Shown piece after piece: positions 8,683-16,794 of a stretch of 64,000 bases of DNA. How positions within the stretch are numbered: the stretch's first letter is position 1; every line of letters begins with the position of its first letter. A program made the translations under genes and the position numbers. Under the pieces are notes generated by a model. It saw only the letters and a program-made list of their open reading frames with translations, did no database searches and was not told where the DNA came from. Source of the stretch: JAGRKR01 sp041397725 (GTDB lineage Bacteria; Pseudomonadota; Alphaproteobacteria; Rhizobiales; Hyphomicrobiaceae); assembly GCA_041397725.1 (NCBI GenBank), contig JAWKVZ010000002.1, positions 434,001 through 498,000 on the forward strand. Direction: 5' to 3'.

Positions 8683-9402
8683 TCAGGCCATCTCGGTTGC
8701 GAGCACCAGGCCCGAAAGGCCCTCGGCGTTGCCGCCCACGAGGTGCAGCACGGATCTGACGGCGGCATCGACGGGTGTCGGGTCGCTCGGCCTGTCGGGC
8801 AGGGCCACCACGGCATTGATGCGCACGCCGCTCTCGGCCCACTTCGCCGCCTCGTGGCGCGTCACCGTGTCGAGCGCCAGCTTGAGCAGCGCCGCGACCG
8901 TCGGGGTCTTGTTGCCTTCCATGTCGAGCACGTTGACGATCAGGCCATCCGTCCAGGTCAGCCCCATGCGATTGGCAGACACGTGCGTGATCATGGCCGG
9001 TGACATCAGCTTGGCGGCCAGCGCCGCCTCGAGGTCGCGCATGTCCTGCAGGCCATCGAGGGCGAGGTCGCCGGCCCGGATGACGTTGACGACGATGTCG
9101 AGGCCGTGGAAGACCTGCATGGCGGCCTGGGTGAGGCGCGCGGCGGGCCGGTCCGCCCCTTGCTCGTCGGCGACGACGTGCACAGGCAATTGGCAGGCTC
9201 TCAGCGCCTCGACGTGCGCATAGGCCGCCTTGGGGCAATCCTCCGGCGTCATGGCGACGACCAGCCGGTCCGAGTGGAGCGCGAAGGCCATGGCGATTGC
9301 CGCGGCTATCGGCGACGTCAGGCCCGTCACCAGGATTCGCTTGCCCGAGAGCCCCGAGCACATCTGATCGCAAGCCAGCGATCCATCCCTTCGCATCAGC
9401 AT
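8683..9402 (-). CDS. SDR-like protein lacking the catalytic YxxxK
   Basis: A 239-residue protein with an SDR-type Rossmann start (KRILVTGLTSPIAAAIAMAF, about residues 21-40), an NVIRAG segment where SDRs have NNAG, and a WAESGVRINAV segment matching the GIRVN helix. Where the catalytic Tyr-Lys pair should be it reads NVLDMEGNKTPTVAALLKLAL, with no YxxxK. It is therefore probably not a normal dehydrogenase; it may bind a nucleotide or act as a structural partner. ATG 9402 is preceded by GGAAAGG at 8 bases; ATG 9396 is an alternative. It converges on the intact SDR gene at 7852-8646, to which it is not closely similar. Confidence 0.75.
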   Translation of the reverse strand: MLMRRDGSLACDQMCSGLSGKRILVTGLTSPIAAAIAMAFALHSDRLVVAMTPEDCPKAAYAHVEALRACQLPVHVVADEQGADRPAARLTQAAMQVFHGLDIVVNVIRAGDLALDGLQDMRDLEAALAAKLMSPAMITHVSANRMGLTWTDGLIVNVLDMEGNKTPTVAALLKLALDTVTRHEAAKWAESGVRINAVVALPDRPSDPTPVDAAVRSVLHLVGGNAEGLSGLVLATEMA

Positions 9403-9653
9403 TCGACCGACCTTTCCGAGCAGCCGGTCACGCGACGGGCGCCGCCACTCAGTACGCTATGATTCGACTAACGAGATCTAAACTGGAGAGGGATTCGGGA
9501 GCCGGCAAGGCAGAATTGCCGCCTCAATAGGGCAGCGCTCGTTGGCCCGCCGGCCTGGCCCGGTGAGCAGGCTTTCAAGGGGCGGCGCGGGCTGCTAGAT
9601 TGCCCGCCAGATGCCGTTTTTGACCATCGCCACGCCTCCAGGGAGATTCCGAC

Positions 9654-10982
9654 ATGCCGCCTCTCGACATCAGTCCCAACGAGCTCGAGCCGTATTGGCT
9701 GCCGTTCACACCGAATCGCGCCTTCAAGAAGCGGCCGCGCCTGTTCACCGGGGCGAAGGGCATGCACTTCCTCACGCCCGACGGTCGCAAGGTCATCGAT
9801 TCGTCGTCGGGCCTGTTCTGTGTGAACGCGGGCCACTGCCGCGAGCCGATCGTGGCGGCGATCAAGGAGGCGGCCGAGAAACTCGATTTCGCGCCGCCCT
9901 TCCAGTACGCCCACCCGCGCGTGTTCGAGCTGTCCTCGCGCCTTGCGCTGCTGGCGCCGGGTGATCTCGACTACGCGCTGTTCGCCAACTCCGGCAGCGA
10001 GGCGGTCGATACCGCGCTCAAGGTGGCGCTGGCCTATCACCGTTCGCGCGGCGAGGGCAGCCGCACGCGCTTCATCGGCCGCGAGCGGGGCTATCATGGC
10101 GTCGGCTTCGGCGGTATCTCGGTGGGTGGCATGGTCGCCAACCGCAAGATGTTCGGCAACATGCTGACCGGCGTCGATCATCTGCCGACGACCTACAACC
10201 GTGCCAAGCAGGCCTTCTCAAAGGGGGAGCCGGAGTGGGGCGCTGAGACGGTCGAGGAGCTGGTTCGTCTCATCGGCCTGCACGACGCCTCGACCATCGC
10301 GGCCGTCATCGTCGAGCCGGTCGCCGGCTCCACGGGCTGCCTGCCGCCGCCCAAGGGCTATCTCGAGCGGCTGCGCCAGATCACGGCCGAGCACGGCATC
10401 CTGCTCATCTTCGACGAGGTCATCACCGGCTTCGGGCGCATGGGCACCTGCTTCGCCGCGGAGCGCTACGGCATCGTGCCGGACATGATCACCTTCGCGA
10501 AGGGCGTCACGAACGGCGCCGTGCCGATGTCGGGCGTCATGGTCCGCAAGGGCATCTACGAGACCCACATGAACGGGCCCGAGCACATGATCGAGCTCTT
10601 CCACGGCTACACGTATTCGGGCCATCCGCTGGCCGCGGCCGCGGGTGTCGCCACCTTGAACGTGTACAAGGAGGAAGGGCTGTTCGAGCGGGCCCAGGCC
10701 CTGGAGCCGAAGTTCGCCGACGCCATGATGAGCCTCAAGGGGCTGCCCAACGTCGCCGACATCCGTCCGATCGGGCTGCTCTGCGGCATCGACCTCGACC
10801 CACTGCCCGGCAAGCCCGGCGTGCGTGGCTACGACGCCATCGAGCGCATGTATCACGAGCACGACCTCTACTGCCGCGTGACCATGGACACGCTGATCGT
10901 GGCGCCGCCGCTGATCGCCAGCGAATCGGACATCGCCGACATCCGCGACCGCATCGAGAAGGTCCTGCGGGCCGTCGCCTGA
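9654..10982 (+). CDS. Omega-amino acid:pyruvate aminotransferase (class III)
   Basis: A 442-residue PLP enzyme of aminotransferase class III, closest in feel to beta-alanine:pyruvate transaminases (YWLPFTPNRAFKKRPR opening, FCVNAGHCREPI). The phosphate-binding NSGSEA is at 112-117, the cofactor aspartate is in FDEVITGFGRMG (Asp254) and the Schiff-base lysine is in FAKGVTNGAVP (Lys283). It would move an amino group from beta-alanine or other omega-amino acids to pyruvate in the cytoplasm. The start has GGGAG about 8 bases upstream. It stands alone: divergent from the SDR-like gene (251 bases apart) and followed by a strong hairpin. The exact substrate cannot be read from sequence. Confidence 0.9.
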   Translation: MPPLDISPNELEPYWLPFTPNRAFKKRPRLFTGAKGMHFLTPDGRKVIDSSSGLFCVNAGHCREPIVAAIKEAAEKLDFAPPFQYAHPRVFELSSRLALLAPGDLDYALFANSGSEAVDTALKVALAYHRSRGEGSRTRFIGRERGYHGVGFGGISVGGMVANRKMFGNMLTGVDHLPTTYNRAKQAFSKGEPEWGAETVEELVRLIGLHDASTIAAVIVEPVAGSTGCLPPPKGYLERLRQITAEHGILLIFDEVITGFGRMGTCFAAERYGIVPDMITFAKGVTNGAVPMSGVMVRKGIYETHMNGPEHMIELFHGYTYSGHPLAAAAGVATLNVYKEEGLFERAQALEPKFADAMMSLKGLPNVADIRPIGLLCGIDLDPLPGKPGVRGYDAIERMYHEHDLYCRVTMDTLIVAPPLIASESDIADIRDRIEKVLRAVA

Positions 10983-11020
10983 GGCGCAACCACGCCTGAG
11001 CGCACGCCAAGGTAGCGAAT

Positions 11021-11060
11021 CACGTCCCGGAAGGCCCGGCCTGGGCCTTGCCGGGACGTG
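11021..11060 (+). terminator. Long imperfect hairpin after the aminotransferase
   Basis: CACGTCCCGG (11021-11030) pairs with CCGGGACGTG (11051-11060), and the inner AAGGCCC pairs with GGGCCTT around a short loop. A nearly 40-base palindrome starts 38 bases after the stop, followed by TTGCTTTC. A second small hairpin (GTGAAG / CTTCAC, 11074-11090) follows and belongs to the gap before the next gene. Confidence 0.6.
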
Positions 11061-11232
11061 TTGCTTTCGAGGGGTGAAGTGTCGCTTCACGGCAGCACTC
11101 GGCCGGGAATACGCCCCAGTGTATGCGTTGGAGCCCAGAACACCGTGAATAACCGTTGTGCTCCGGTTGCCTTGCGGGGCTGCTAACCGCGACTGTCGTC
11201 TCCAAGAATCATCTCGAGAGAGTCGCCAGTCC

Positions 11233-13275
11233 ATGACACCAGACACCCTGTCGCCGACATCGCCGACCAAGCCGGCCCTGAGCGCGGCTAGTCACGTGTT
11301 CGTGCTGTTCGCCATGTCGCTGGTCGCCACGGCGATCGGGGCCGGGGCGTCGGTGCATCTCGGGATCGCCAAGCCTTTCGCGGTGGCGGCGGGCGTGGTG
11401 GCGTGGCTCGCCCTGCTCGGGGTTCATCTCCTGGCGCGCCGCACGCTGGTGATCGAGCAGGAGCTGGAGGCGCTCAAGCTCGATAGGGCCTTCCCAGAGG
11501 ATGCCGCGATGCGCAGCCCGGCCTCGAGCGCGGCGGTTGCGCCCGGCGCTTCCTTGCCGGCCATGCCCACCATGGAGCGGCCCCGGACCATCGAGCAGCC
11601 GAGGCAGGCGCCGGTGGCACCGGCCCATGGTCCGGTTGCATCCCCGGCTGCTACCTCTGGCCCGGCCGGCTCCACGGGCGCCCCCTTCGGCGCTGCGGGA
11701 CCCGTCTCCGCACCGGCGGCGCCGGCAGCAAGGCCCGCTGCTCAGGTTGCGGCCGCTCCCCGTCCTGCAGGCGTGTCGCCTGCCGTGGCCCCCGCAGGCG
11801 TATCGCCTGCCGTGGCCCCCGCAGGCGTATCGCCTGCCGTGGACCCCGCAGGCGTATCGCCTGCCGTGGACAAGGTGCGTCCCGCGCCGTTCCTGCCGGC
11901 GCAGAGCCGCGTCGCTCGTGACGAGGCGATGCCGGCAGCATCCGTACCACTAGGCCAGCCCGCAGCAGGCCAGTCCGCAGCAGGCCAGCCCGCAGCAGGC
12001 CAGTCCGCAGGGATCAAGCCCGCAGCCATGCAGCCGGGAGCGCCGCTTTCGGATGCGCCAGCAGCGGCTCCAGTGCCGCACGTGGTCGCTCAGCCTGCCA
12101 CCCCGGCACCGGCCATGGCGGGCGTGCCCAAGGACGAGGTCGAGCGCATCGAGAAGTTGATCCTGCGCCTCGCGCAGGATCTCGCCCCGGATGGTGGCGC
12201 GCCGGTTCCGGGCGTCTCTCCCGACGAGGCGATTTCCCGCTCGGTCGCCGCCTTGAAGGAGACCGCGACGACCATGCGTCAGGCGCAGGATCGTGGCGGC
12301 GCAGGAGACCCGGCGCCATCGCCGTCGCTGCCGCGTGACGGCGGAGTCTCGATCGAGACCGAGGTGCTCGCGCGCATGCAGCGGCCCATGCGTGGCCAGC
12401 CCCAGGCGCAGCCTGCGGCCGGGGTTGCGGACGCAGTTGCCACCGCGCAGCCGCAGGCGGCGCCAACGCCCTCGCAACAATCCGCGTCGCCGTCGATGAT
12501 CGCCCGCATCACCGATGCCATCGAGCATGGTCGCATGGACATCTACCTGCAGCCGATCTGTGGCCTCGGCGATCGCCAGACCCGGTATTTCGACGTCTCA
12601 GTCCGCCTTCGGGACAGTGACGGTACGCTGGTGCAGCGTCGCGACTACTGCGATGCGGCGGCCGGAACGGGCCTGCTGCCCAGGATCGATCTCGCGCTGC
12701 TGGCAGGCACGACCAAGATCGTGCGGCGCATCTCCGAGCGCGGCAAGACGATCGATGTGTTCTCGGCCTTGTCGGGCGAGTCCCTCGACGACGAAGCGTT
12801 CCTGCACGAGTTCTCGGGCAGGATCCGCGAAGAGGCGACGCTTCCCGACCGCCTCGTCATCAGCCTGACGCAGTCGGCGGTGCGTGGCTTCGCCGGTCCG
12901 CACTGGGACACCGTCGCCGCGCTCGCGGCCTACGGCTTCCGCTTCGCTCTGCAGGACCTCGTCGATCTCGACATGGACTTCGAGGACCTGAAGGCCAAGG
13001 GCTTCGCGTTCGTCAAGCTCGACGCCGACATCTACCTGTCCGGGTTGCCGGCGGGGGAGACGCGCATTCCCTCGCTCGACGTGTGCCGCTACATGGCGGA
13101 GATGGGCTTCGGGCTGATCGTCGAGGGCATCTCCGACGAGGCGCGGCTCGGCAGGATCGCCGACGACGGCGTCCTGCTCGGGCAGGGGCAGGCGCTCGGC
13201 GAGGCACGGCCCGTGAAGGCCGAAGTGCTGGCGGGGCCGGCCAATCCGGGCGGCGACCGCGCGCACGCCGCCTGA
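11233..13275 (+). CDS. Membrane protein with degenerate EAL domain and repeat-rich linker
   Basis: A 680-residue protein with two N-terminal membrane segments (about residues 17-43 and 47-68), a 350-residue Ala/Pro/Gln-rich linker, and a C-terminal EAL-type fold from about residue 422. The EAL signature that should hold the first metal glutamate reads YFDVSVRL, and the DDFG loop reads QDLVDLD, so cyclic-di-GMP hydrolysis is unlikely. A VEGI segment and a final GQGQALGEARP resemble the family's late motifs. It may be a c-di-GMP sensor or scaffold. I start at ATG 11233 (MTPDTLSP) rather than 11158. The linker has 9-residue and 5-residue tandem repeats encoded by exact DNA repeats. No GGDEF gene is adjacent. 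Confidence 0.8.
   Translation: MTPDTLSPTSPTKPALSAASHVFVLFAMSLVATAIGAGASVHLGIAKPFAVAAGVVAWLALLGVHLLARRTLVIEQELEALKLDRAFPEDAAMRSPASSAAVAPGASLPAMPTMERPRTIEQPRQAPVAPAHGPVASPAATSGPAGSTGAPFGAAGPVSAPAAPAARPAAQVAAAPRPAGVSPAVAPAGVSPAVAPAGVSPAVDPAGVSPAVDKVRPAPFLPAQSRVARDEAMPAASVPLGQPAAGQSAAGQPAAGQSAGIKPAAMQPGAPLSDAPAAAPVPHVVAQPATPAPAMAGVPKDEVERIEKLILRLAQDLAPDGGAPVPGVSPDEAISRSVAALKETATTMRQAQDRGGAGDPAPSPSLPRDGGVSIETEVLARMQRPMRGQPQAQPAAGVADAVATAQPQAAPTPSQQSASPSMIARITDAIEHGRMDIYLQPICGLGDRQTRYFDVSVRLRDSDGTLVQRRDYCDAAAGTGLLPRIDLALLAGTTKIVRRISERGKTIDVFSALSGESLDDEAFLHEFSGRIREEATLPDRLVISLTQSAVRGFAGPHWDTVAALAAYGFRFALQDLVDLDMDFEDLKAKGFAFVKLDADIYLSGLPAGETRIPSLDVCRYMAEMGFGLIVEGISDEARLGRIADDGVLLGQGQALGEARPVKAEVLAGPANPGGDRAHAA
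11767..11874 (+). repeat. Four 27-base tandem repeats in the EAL-protein linker
   Basis: Units start at 11767, 11794, 11821 and 11848 and encode the 9-residue repeat AGVSPAVAP (the last unit ends differently). Each contains GCAGGCG-TAT-CGCCTGC, a 7-base inverted repeat around a three-base spacer (TGT in the first unit), so every unit can fold into a hairpin. Near identity of the units suggests recent slippage. Confidence 0.9.
11953..12012 (+). repeat. Four 15-base tandem repeats in the same linker
   Basis: Units begin at 11953, 11968, 11983 and 11998 (GGCCAGYCCGCAGCA) and alternate between encoding GQPAA and GQSAA. The tract is in frame and would lengthen or shorten the linker by five residues per unit. 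Confidence 0.85.
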
Positions 13276-13328
13276 CATTTCCTGCGGCAGCCTCTCGCTT
13301 TCCGCATCGATTCCGTGTCATGTCTGCG

Positions 13329-13351
13329 GGCCCGCCGGCTGGCGGCGGGCC
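13329..13351 (+). terminator. GC-rich hairpin after the EAL-domain gene
   Basis: GGCCCGCC and GGCGGGCC form an 8-base stem around GGCTGGC, 53 bases after the stop codon and 30 bases before the next start. No T-run; it could be a terminator or a leader hairpin of the HAD gene. Confidence 0.4.
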
Positions 13352-13381
13352 GCGGATGGATACGGCGGATAGGTTCACGGC

Positions 13382-14233
13382 ATGGCAGCAGGCGGCAGGG
13401 CGATCCCGGTGCTCACCTCGATCGAGGAGATCGCAGGTGCTTACGACGTCTGGGTGGTCGACATCTGGGGCGTGCTCCACAATGGCGTGACGTCGTTTCC
13501 CGCGGCGGTGGCCGCTTGCAGCCGCTTTCGTGACACGGGCGGCCGCGTGGTCCTCGTCTCCAATGCGCCGCGACCGAGCCCGACCATTCAAAAGCAGCTC
13601 GACAGGCTGGGCGTGTCGCGCGCCGCCTACGACGCGATGATCACGTCGGGCGATCTGACCCGCAGCCTCATCGAGGAACGATCGGCCCGACGGGTCTTTC
13701 ATCTCGGCCCGGAGCGCGACAGGGTGATCTTTGCCGACATGCCGGTCGAGCTGGTCGAGCTGGAGGCCGCCGAGCTCTGCGTGTGCTCGGGCCTCTACGA
13801 CGACCGGACGGAAACGCCCGAGGATTATGCCGACATGCTCGCCCGGCTGAAGAGTCGGGACATGCCGATGATCTGCGCCAACCCCGACCTTGTCGTCGAG
13901 CACGGCGAGCTCATTCTCTACTGTGCCGGCGCGCTGGCGCAGGCCTACGAGGTGCTGGGCGGAGTCGTGATCTACGCCGGCAAGCCGCACCCCCCTGTCT
14001 ACGAGCGCGCCTTCGGGCTCGTGTCGGGTGGGCGTCCGCTGTCGCGCGAGCGGGTTCTGGCCATCGGCGATGGCGTGCGCACCGACATCGCCGGCGCGGC
14101 GCGCATGGGCCTATCGGCCGTGTTCATCGCCAGTCGCGTGCACGTCGACGGGCCGCTCGAGGCGGACCTGCCGCGCCTGTTCGCCGGCAGCGCCAAGCCC
14201 CCGATCGCGGCCATGACGGCGCTCGTCTGGTAG
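13382..14233 (+). CDS. HAD-superfamily class IIA hydrolase
   Basis: A 283-residue phosphatase-fold protein of the subgroup that includes NagD and eukaryotic phosphoglycolate phosphatase. Motif I is VVDIWGVLHNG (about 25-35), where the usual DxDG is replaced by DxWGV as in an alphaproteobacterial HAD-IIA subfamily. Motif II is VSNAPRPS, the substrate-loading segment is YAGKPHPPVYE and motif IV is IGDGVRTDI. It should hydrolyse a small phosphate ester in the cytoplasm; the substrate is unknown. ATG 13382 has only a weak ribosome-binding site. It ends 6 bases from the convergent quinone oxidoreductase gene. Confidence 0.85.
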   Translation: MAAGGRAIPVLTSIEEIAGAYDVWVVDIWGVLHNGVTSFPAAVAACSRFRDTGGRVVLVSNAPRPSPTIQKQLDRLGVSRAAYDAMITSGDLTRSLIEERSARRVFHLGPERDRVIFADMPVELVELEAAELCVCSGLYDDRTETPEDYADMLARLKSRDMPMICANPDLVVEHGELILYCAGALAQAYEVLGGVVIYAGKPHPPVYERAFGLVSGGRPLSRERVLAIGDGVRTDIAGAARMGLSAVFIASRVHVDGPLEADLPRLFAGSAKPPIAAMTALVW

Positions 14234-14239
14234 CTCGGC

Positions 14240-15238
14240 TCACACCGTCAGCACGATCTTGCCGACGTGCGCGCTGGTTTCCATGTGCCGATGCGCTTCG
14301 GCCGCCTCGGCGAGCGGGAAGGTCGAATCGAGCACGACCTTGATGCGCCCCGTGGCGAGCAGTGGCCAGGCCTTGGCCTCGAGCGCCTGGGCGATGCCGG
14401 CCTTCACCTCGCGTGTTCGCGGCCGCAGCGTCGAGCCGGTCAGAACGAGGCGTTTCACCATCAGCCGGGCGAAGTTGACCTTGGCGACCGGGCCGGACAG
14501 GAAGGCGATCTGCACGATGCGGCCATCATCGGCGGCGGCGATGATGTCGCGCTCGATGTAGTCGCCGCCGACCATGTCGAGGATGACGTTGACGCCTTTG
14601 CCGCCGGTTACCTCTTTGGCGACCGCGACGAAATCCTCACTCTTGTAGTTGACTGCCCGATCGGCGCCGAGCTCGCGCACGGTCCGGCACTTGTCGTCCG
14701 AGCCGGCCGTGGCGATCACGTGCGCGCCGAAGGCCTTGGCGAGCTGGATCGCGGTCGTGCCGATGCCGCTCGTTCCGCCGTGCACCATGAACCACTCGCC
14801 AGGCTGCAGGGCGCCGCGCTCGAAGACGTTGTGCCAGACCGTGAAGAAGGTCTCCGGTACGGCTGCGGCATGCACCAGGTCGAGACCCGCAGGGATCGGC
14901 AGCGCGGCCCCCTCTTCGGCAAGGCAGTATTCGGCGTAGCCGCCGCCATTGACGAGCGCGCAGACCTCCTCGCCGACCTGATAGCGCGTCGTGCCCTGGC
15001 CGAGCGCCGCCACCGTGCCGGCGATTTCCAGACCCAGCAGCGGAGAGTGGTCCTTGGGCGGCGGATAGGCGCCCTGGCGCTGGATGACGTCGGGACGATT
15101 GACGCCCGCGGCTGCCACCTTGACCAGGATCTGACCGGGGCCGGGCGTCGGGACGGGCAGACGCGAAAGGGCGAGGACCTCGGGTCCGCCCTGGCCGGTC
15201 ATGGTGATGGCGTTCATTTCGCTTGGTATTTGGGGCAT
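14240..15238 (-). CDS. NAD(P)H quinone oxidoreductase, PIG3-type zinc-free MDR
   Basis: A 332-residue medium-chain reductase without the zinc-binding cysteines. It has GVNRPDVIQRQGAYPPP and LLGLEIAGTV in the N-terminal half, and HGGTSGIGTTAIQLAKAFG, the AxxGxxG-type NADPH site, in the middle, all typical of the PIG3 quinone oxidoreductase family. It reduces quinones or other enones with NADPH. The start at ATG 15238 has AAGAGGA at 8 bases; an inner ATG at 15217 is the alternative. It is divergent from the DUF1192 gene with about 100 bases between them. Confidence 0.9.
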   Translation of the reverse strand: MPQIPSEMNAITMTGQGGPEVLALSRLPVPTPGPGQILVKVAAAGVNRPDVIQRQGAYPPPKDHSPLLGLEIAGTVAALGQGTTRYQVGEEVCALVNGGGYAEYCLAEEGAALPIPAGLDLVHAAAVPETFFTVWHNVFERGALQPGEWFMVHGGTSGIGTTAIQLAKAFGAHVIATAGSDDKCRTVRELGADRAVNYKSEDFVAVAKEVTGGKGVNVILDMVGGDYIERDIIAAADDGRIVQIAFLSGPVAKVNFARLMVKRLVLTGSTLRPRTREVKAGIAQALEAKAWPLLATGRIKVVLDSTFPLAEAAEAHRHMETSAHVGKIVLTV

Positions 15239-15272
15239 CGGCGCGTCCTCTTGCTGGCGTATCCGCCCATTT

Positions 15273-15282
15273 GCAATATTGC
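15273..15282. promoter_or_regulatory. Perfect palindrome in the divergent promoter region
   Basis: GCAATATTGC is a 10-base perfect palindrome about midway between the divergent starts at 15238 and 15342, in a local AT-rich patch. It could be an operator for either gene; one 10-base palindrome is weak evidence. Confidence 0.3.
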
Positions 15283-15341
15283 GGCGATCGATACAAGCCG
15301 CAGCGGGCGGATTGCCGCCCCATGACAGGAGGATACCCGCG

Positions 15342-15536
15342 ATGGACTGGGACGAACTCGCCCCCAAGCCGAAGAAGGCCGCGGTCCTCGGCGAGGACCT
15401 CACGGGGCTGTCGGTCGGTGAGTTGGAGGAGCGGCTGGCGTCGCTCGAGGCCGAGATGGTGCGGGTCAGGCGGGAGATCGACGCCAAGAGGGCGATCGGT
15501 GCGGCCGCCGCCGCCGTCTTCAAGAGCGGGGGGTGA
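15342..15536 (+). CDS. DUF1192 family protein
   Basis: A 64-residue protein starting MDWDELAPKPKK, with LTGLSVGELEERLASLEAEM in the middle and a predicted coiled-coil helix to about residue 48. This is the pattern of the small DUF1192 family found across Rhizobiales, function unknown. ATG 15342 has an excellent AGGAGG at about 15327-15332. It is soluble with no cysteine. In this window it precedes the rcdA region. Confidence 0.85.
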   Translation: MDWDELAPKPKKAAVLGEDLTGLSVGELEERLASLEAEMVRVRREIDAKRAIGAAAAAVFKSGG

Positions 15537-15602
15537 GGCCGTCCGGTCGCCGCCAGCAGGGTTAAGCAACCCGGCGCCTAGTCCATTTCACCGTTAACGG
15601 AT

Positions 15603-15725
15603 CTTTAGGGATTGCGGGGCTAAAGTGTCTCGTATCCAGACATCTGGATCTCGAGTGGCTCCTGTCCACTCTGTTTGACGCCTCCCTGTTAACTCTTGAG
15701 CCGCAGTCATGCGGCTCTTTTTTTT
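15603..15725 (+). ncRNA. Candidate small RNA with three hairpins
   Basis: Between DUF1192 and rcdA lie three consecutive hairpins: ATCCAG/CTGGAT around ACAT (about 15636-15651), GAGTGG/CCACTC with a 7-base loop (about 15654-15672), and the T-tailed terminator at 15698-15725. Between hairpins two and three is an unpaired CCTCCCTG, which could pair with Shine-Dalgarno sequences as in several alphaproteobacterial trans-acting small RNAs. No long frame or clear promoter is visible, so this could also be the 3-prime untranslated end of the DUF1192 transcript. The 5-prime end is a guess. Confidence 0.35.
15698..15725 (+). terminator. Intrinsic (Rho-independent) terminator
   Basis: GAGCCGCA (15698-15705), loop GTCA, TGCGGCTC (15710-15717), then eight T residues (15718-15725). 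This is the clearest intrinsic terminator of the window. It ends either the DUF1192 transcript or a separate small RNA. Confidence 0.92.
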
Positions 15726-15969
15726 GCCCTGTCACGGAAACTGCCCATTTTGATGCAACATTGTTAACCGGCGGCGGGGCAAAGTCGATTCGTGTGGATC
15801 GGGTGCCAGTTGCAGTCCGGTCACAGGGTCCGGTCGCCATTCGTATTGACGCTCGGCACGTGGTCGAGCCAAGCTTGGCACGGTTTGCGCAGGTTGTGCG
15901 CAGACACATCGGGGCGGACGTAGAGTATGGGGCGACCGGGCGGGGTTTCCCGTTCGTGGAGCGTATGTT

Positions 15970-16566
15970 GTGAGTGAAAGCATGAGCGGCGTTAAGAGTT
16001 TCGAGGGGCAGGCACAACCTCTTGGTGTCACGATCTCCTTTGGTGAACGGTTCCAGAGGTCGGAGCAGTTCGAGGTCATCTTCAAGGAAGGCATGGCGCT
16101 GGTCGAGCGCACCGCCGCCTATCTCGACGGCGACGGGCGAACGGATGCCCGAGCCCTCAAGCCACCGGTGTCGCTGGCCTACGCCAGTGAGAGCATGCGC
16201 TTGACGACGCGGCTGCTGGAGCTTGCGTCCTGGCTGCTCATTCGCCGCGCCCTTCGCGAGGGTGAGATCTCCAAGGAGGAAGCAGCGCTGAAGCGGCGGC
16301 GGCTGCGCCTTACGACCATCGGCCGGCCGTCACACGTCAAGCATTTCGCCGATTTGCCGGAGACGCTGCGCGGCCTGATCGAGCAGAGCTTCGCGCTGCA
16401 CGATCGGATCGTTCAGCTCGACCGCGCCCTGGCCGGCAACGGTCAGCCCGCGCCAACCCACGTCGCGGCGGCGCATCGCAATCCCGTGGAGCAGCAGATG
16501 TCCCGCCTCGCGGCGGCGTTTGCAGGCGGCGGCGGCGGAAAAGTCGCGCCGTTGCGGCGCATATAG
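15970..16566 (+). CDS. rcdA: RcdA-type regulator of CtrA degradation (DUF1465)
   Basis: A 198-residue helical protein of the DUF1465 family, whose studied member is Caulobacter RcdA, an adaptor that helps ClpXP degrade the cell-cycle regulator CtrA. Family-like segments are FGERFQRSEQFEVIFKEGM near the start, SMRLTTRLLELASWLL about residues 75-90, and IGRPSHVKHFADLPETLRGL further on. The start is GTG 15970 with GGAG 9 bases upstream; ATG 15982 (MSGVKSFEG) is an alternative. The C-terminal 30 residues are Gly/Ala-rich and probably flexible, as in Caulobacter. It ends before a strong hairpin shared with rpmE. Confidence 0.82.
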   Translation: MSESMSGVKSFEGQAQPLGVTISFGERFQRSEQFEVIFKEGMALVERTAAYLDGDGRTDARALKPPVSLAYASESMRLTTRLLELASWLLIRRALREGEISKEEAALKRRRLRLTTIGRPSHVKHFADLPETLRGLIEQSFALHDRIVQLDRALAGNGQPAPTHVAAAHRNPVEQQMSRLAAAFAGGGGGKVAPLRRI

Positions 16567-16639
16567 GGCGCGATCGGGTTCTCGGCTCATCGTCGAGCGC
16601 CTGGACCGCCCTGACACCGCCTCTGCCCAACCAGACACG

Positions 16640-16670
16640 CCAACGGCCCGGAAGCGATCCGGGCCGTTGG
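16640..16670. terminator. Bidirectional hairpin between rcdA and rpmE
   Basis: A perfect 13-base stem (CCAACGGCCCGGA / TCCGGGCCGTTGG) with a five-base AGCGA loop lies between two convergent genes, 74 bases past rcdA and 125 bases past rpmE. The plus-strand side continues CATTTGTAT, a poor T-run. Confidence 0.75.
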
Positions 16671-16794
16671 CATTTGTATGATCTGTCGTTCGGGGTGCGC
16701 CCCTGAGCCGGGCGGGCGGTCTGCGCCGAACCGTCACGTGCGCGCTGCGGTTGCGCGGGCTCGCGAGCGTTCGTCCATCGCCGCCGAGCAGGCT

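Larger units (their letters stand above)
15537..15969 (+). promoter_or_regulatory. 433-base gap between DUF1192 and rcdA
   Basis: The gap holds a candidate small RNA ending in an intrinsic terminator (separate entries), then about 240 bases that should carry the rcdA promoter. TTGACG at about 15846 is a possible -35 element, without a convincing -10. A TTG-initiated 70-codon frame (15761-15973) overlaps the rcdA start, but nothing else supports it as a gene. Confidence 0.5.

Noticed and set aside
15884..15900. A sigma-54-like TGGCACGGTTTGC site
   Set aside because: The spacing between the GG and GC elements is two bases short of the required ten.
15761..15973. A 70-codon TTG-start frame ending on the rcdA start
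   Set aside because: Weak start, no ribosome-binding site and no recognisable family; overlaps the likely rcdA promoter.
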